Shown here piece after piece: positions 46,999 to 47,630 of a stretch of 47,630 nucleotides of DNA. This DNA is from Bog-564 sp035509915 (GTDB taxonomy: Bacteria > Actinomycetota > Acidimicrobiia > Acidimicrobiales > UBA8190), in contig DATKIB010000024.1 of assembly GCA_035509915.1 (NCBI GenBank), positions 1 to 47,630 on the forward strand, in the 5' to 3' direction. The position numbers and the translations under genes are program-made. The notes under the pieces were generated by a model that ran no database searches, was not told the DNA's origin, and saw nothing but the letters and a program-made list of their open reading frames with translations. Numbering within the stretch: the first letter of the stretch is position 1; every line of letters starts with the position of its first letter.

Positions 46999-47630
46999 CC
47001 GGCGATGAGCGAACCGTTGATGACGGATCTGGCCACGTCGCTCAGGCCGATGTGGTGAGAGCGGGAATATCCCCGCAGCAACGAGAACGCCGCCTCGACG
47101 CTGATGCTCTGTTGTTCGGCGACCACACCCTTCGCTTGCTCGATCACAATCCGGGAGTTCAGAGCCCCTTGAAGCTGCCCGGCGGTCTCCGACGAGTCCT
47201 TGATCGCTCGTTCTTGAAGGATTCCGATGGTGGCGACATCAGCGAATGCTTGCGCGAGGTTCACCATCCTCTCGGAGAGCAACTTGGGCTCGCCACTGAA
47301 GACGTTCATTGCTCCGATCACCTCGCTGCGCAGCCGCATTGGCAGGGCGTGGACCACGCTGAATCCGGCTTCCAGTGCTTCCGGCGTGAACGTCGGCCAG
47401 CGATCCGCAGTGTCCGAGAGTCTCCGGTTCAGAACTTGTTTGCCCGAGCGGAAGCAATCTCTGCAAGGCCCTTGATCGTTTTGGATCTCGATCAACTCGA
47501 GCACGCGCATCCGCTCGGTGGTGCAGGCGATGACGCGCAACTCGCCACTGGGGGAAGTCAACGCGAGTCCCACCTCCGCAGAGTCGAGGAGCTCCCCGCA
47601 GCGCTCGACGAGCACGGTCATGAGCTCGAC
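46953..47630 (-). CDS. GAF and ANTAR domain protein (5' end outside window)
   Basis: At least 225 residues; the frame is open to the window edge, so upstream residues are missing. The ATG at 47621 is probably internal because homologues carry more sequence before V-E-L-M-T-V-L-V. A GAF domain (about 15-145 of the visible part) contains a C-x-x-C pair in G-P-C-R-D-C. The C-terminal ANTAR RNA-binding domain shows N-S-R-I-V-I-E-Q-A-K-G and A-F-S-L-L-R-G-Y-S-R. ANTAR proteins bind paired hairpins in leader RNAs to prevent termination. GAF may sense a ligand or redox state. It converges with the receiver and the 32-residue frame. Confidence 0.9.
   Translation of the reverse strand, partial: VELMTVLVERCGELLDSAEVGLALTSPSGELRVIACTTERMRVLELIEIQNDQGPCRDCFRSGKQVLNRRLSDTADRWPTFTPEALEAGFSVVHALPMRLRSEVIGAMNVFSGEPKLLSERMVNLAQAFADVATIGILQERAIKDSSETAGQLQGALNSRIVIEQAKGVVAEQQSISVEAAFSLLRGYSRSHHIGLSDVARSVINGSLIAGQLTVTKGRSDSSER

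Overview
The window is high-GC, densely packed bacterial chromosome with many GTG/TTG starts. The gene content points to an actinobacterium: paired F420-type oxidoreductases, a WS/DGAT acyltransferase, PspC/DUF1707 envelope proteins, a Ku protein with a SAP-like tail, GAF-ANTAR and stand-alone receiver proteins, and a GlnD. A lineage outside the classical mycobacteria/streptomycetes (for example Acidimicrobiia or Thermoleophilia) is possible, but that is inference. No phage, transposase, rRNA or CRISPR is visible, and no gene-free stretch exceeds about 230 bp.

Layout. 1-5.2 kb: the tail of a secreted repeat protein, a crotonase/HAD/twin-arginine protein operon (-) and a 1-Cys peroxiredoxin. 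5.2-8.3 kb: a two-component system whose kinase carries a PspC domain, divergent from a small PspC protein and a DUF1707 protein. 8.3-13.9 kb: an orn/aldo-keto reductase/acyl-CoA synthetase operon with overlapping ends, then dut and a wax-ester-synthase-like acyltransferase. 14.0-17.3 kb: tRNA-Gly(GCC) followed at once by a more AT-rich cassette (COG0701 permease, Cys-rich DUF1326, Met/Cys-rich DUF2182, lipoprotein) that looks like an acquired metal-handling unit. 17.3-24.7 kb: catabolic operons (SDR/SnoaL/dehydrogenase; acyl-CoA synthetase/hydrolase/VOC), a CADD-like haem-oxygenase-fold protein and a P450. 24.7-29.4 kb: adenylate cyclase, unknown small proteins, a GIY-YIG-like protein, a receiver and an S9 peptidase. 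29.4-36.3 kb: FtsH, then a DNA-end-joining neighbourhood (LigC, stand-alone LigD-type polymerase, HhH-PHP protein, Ku). 36.3-42.3 kb: F420-type reductase, DUF2277, membrane protein, LLM oxidoreductase, HtrA-like protease, crotonase, L,D-transpeptidase. 42.4-47.6 kb: glnD, small membrane protein, glycosyltransferase, tRNA-Cys(GCA), receiver and a GAF-ANTAR regulator cut by the window end.

The most interesting items are: (i) the 19758-20402 protein, which keeps nearly all ligand residues plus the Tyr and Lys of Chlamydia CADD, the self-sacrificing p-aminobenzoate synthase; (ii) the tRNA-Gly-adjacent metal-like cassette; (iii) the split end-joining set with a PolX-like 8-kDa domain fused directly to PHP; and (iv) a recurring TANNNT box 6-9 nt before start codons without a Shine-Dalgarno, implying leaderless mRNAs. 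Starts were chosen from Shine-Dalgarno sites, stop/start overlaps and family lengths, so they are predictions.
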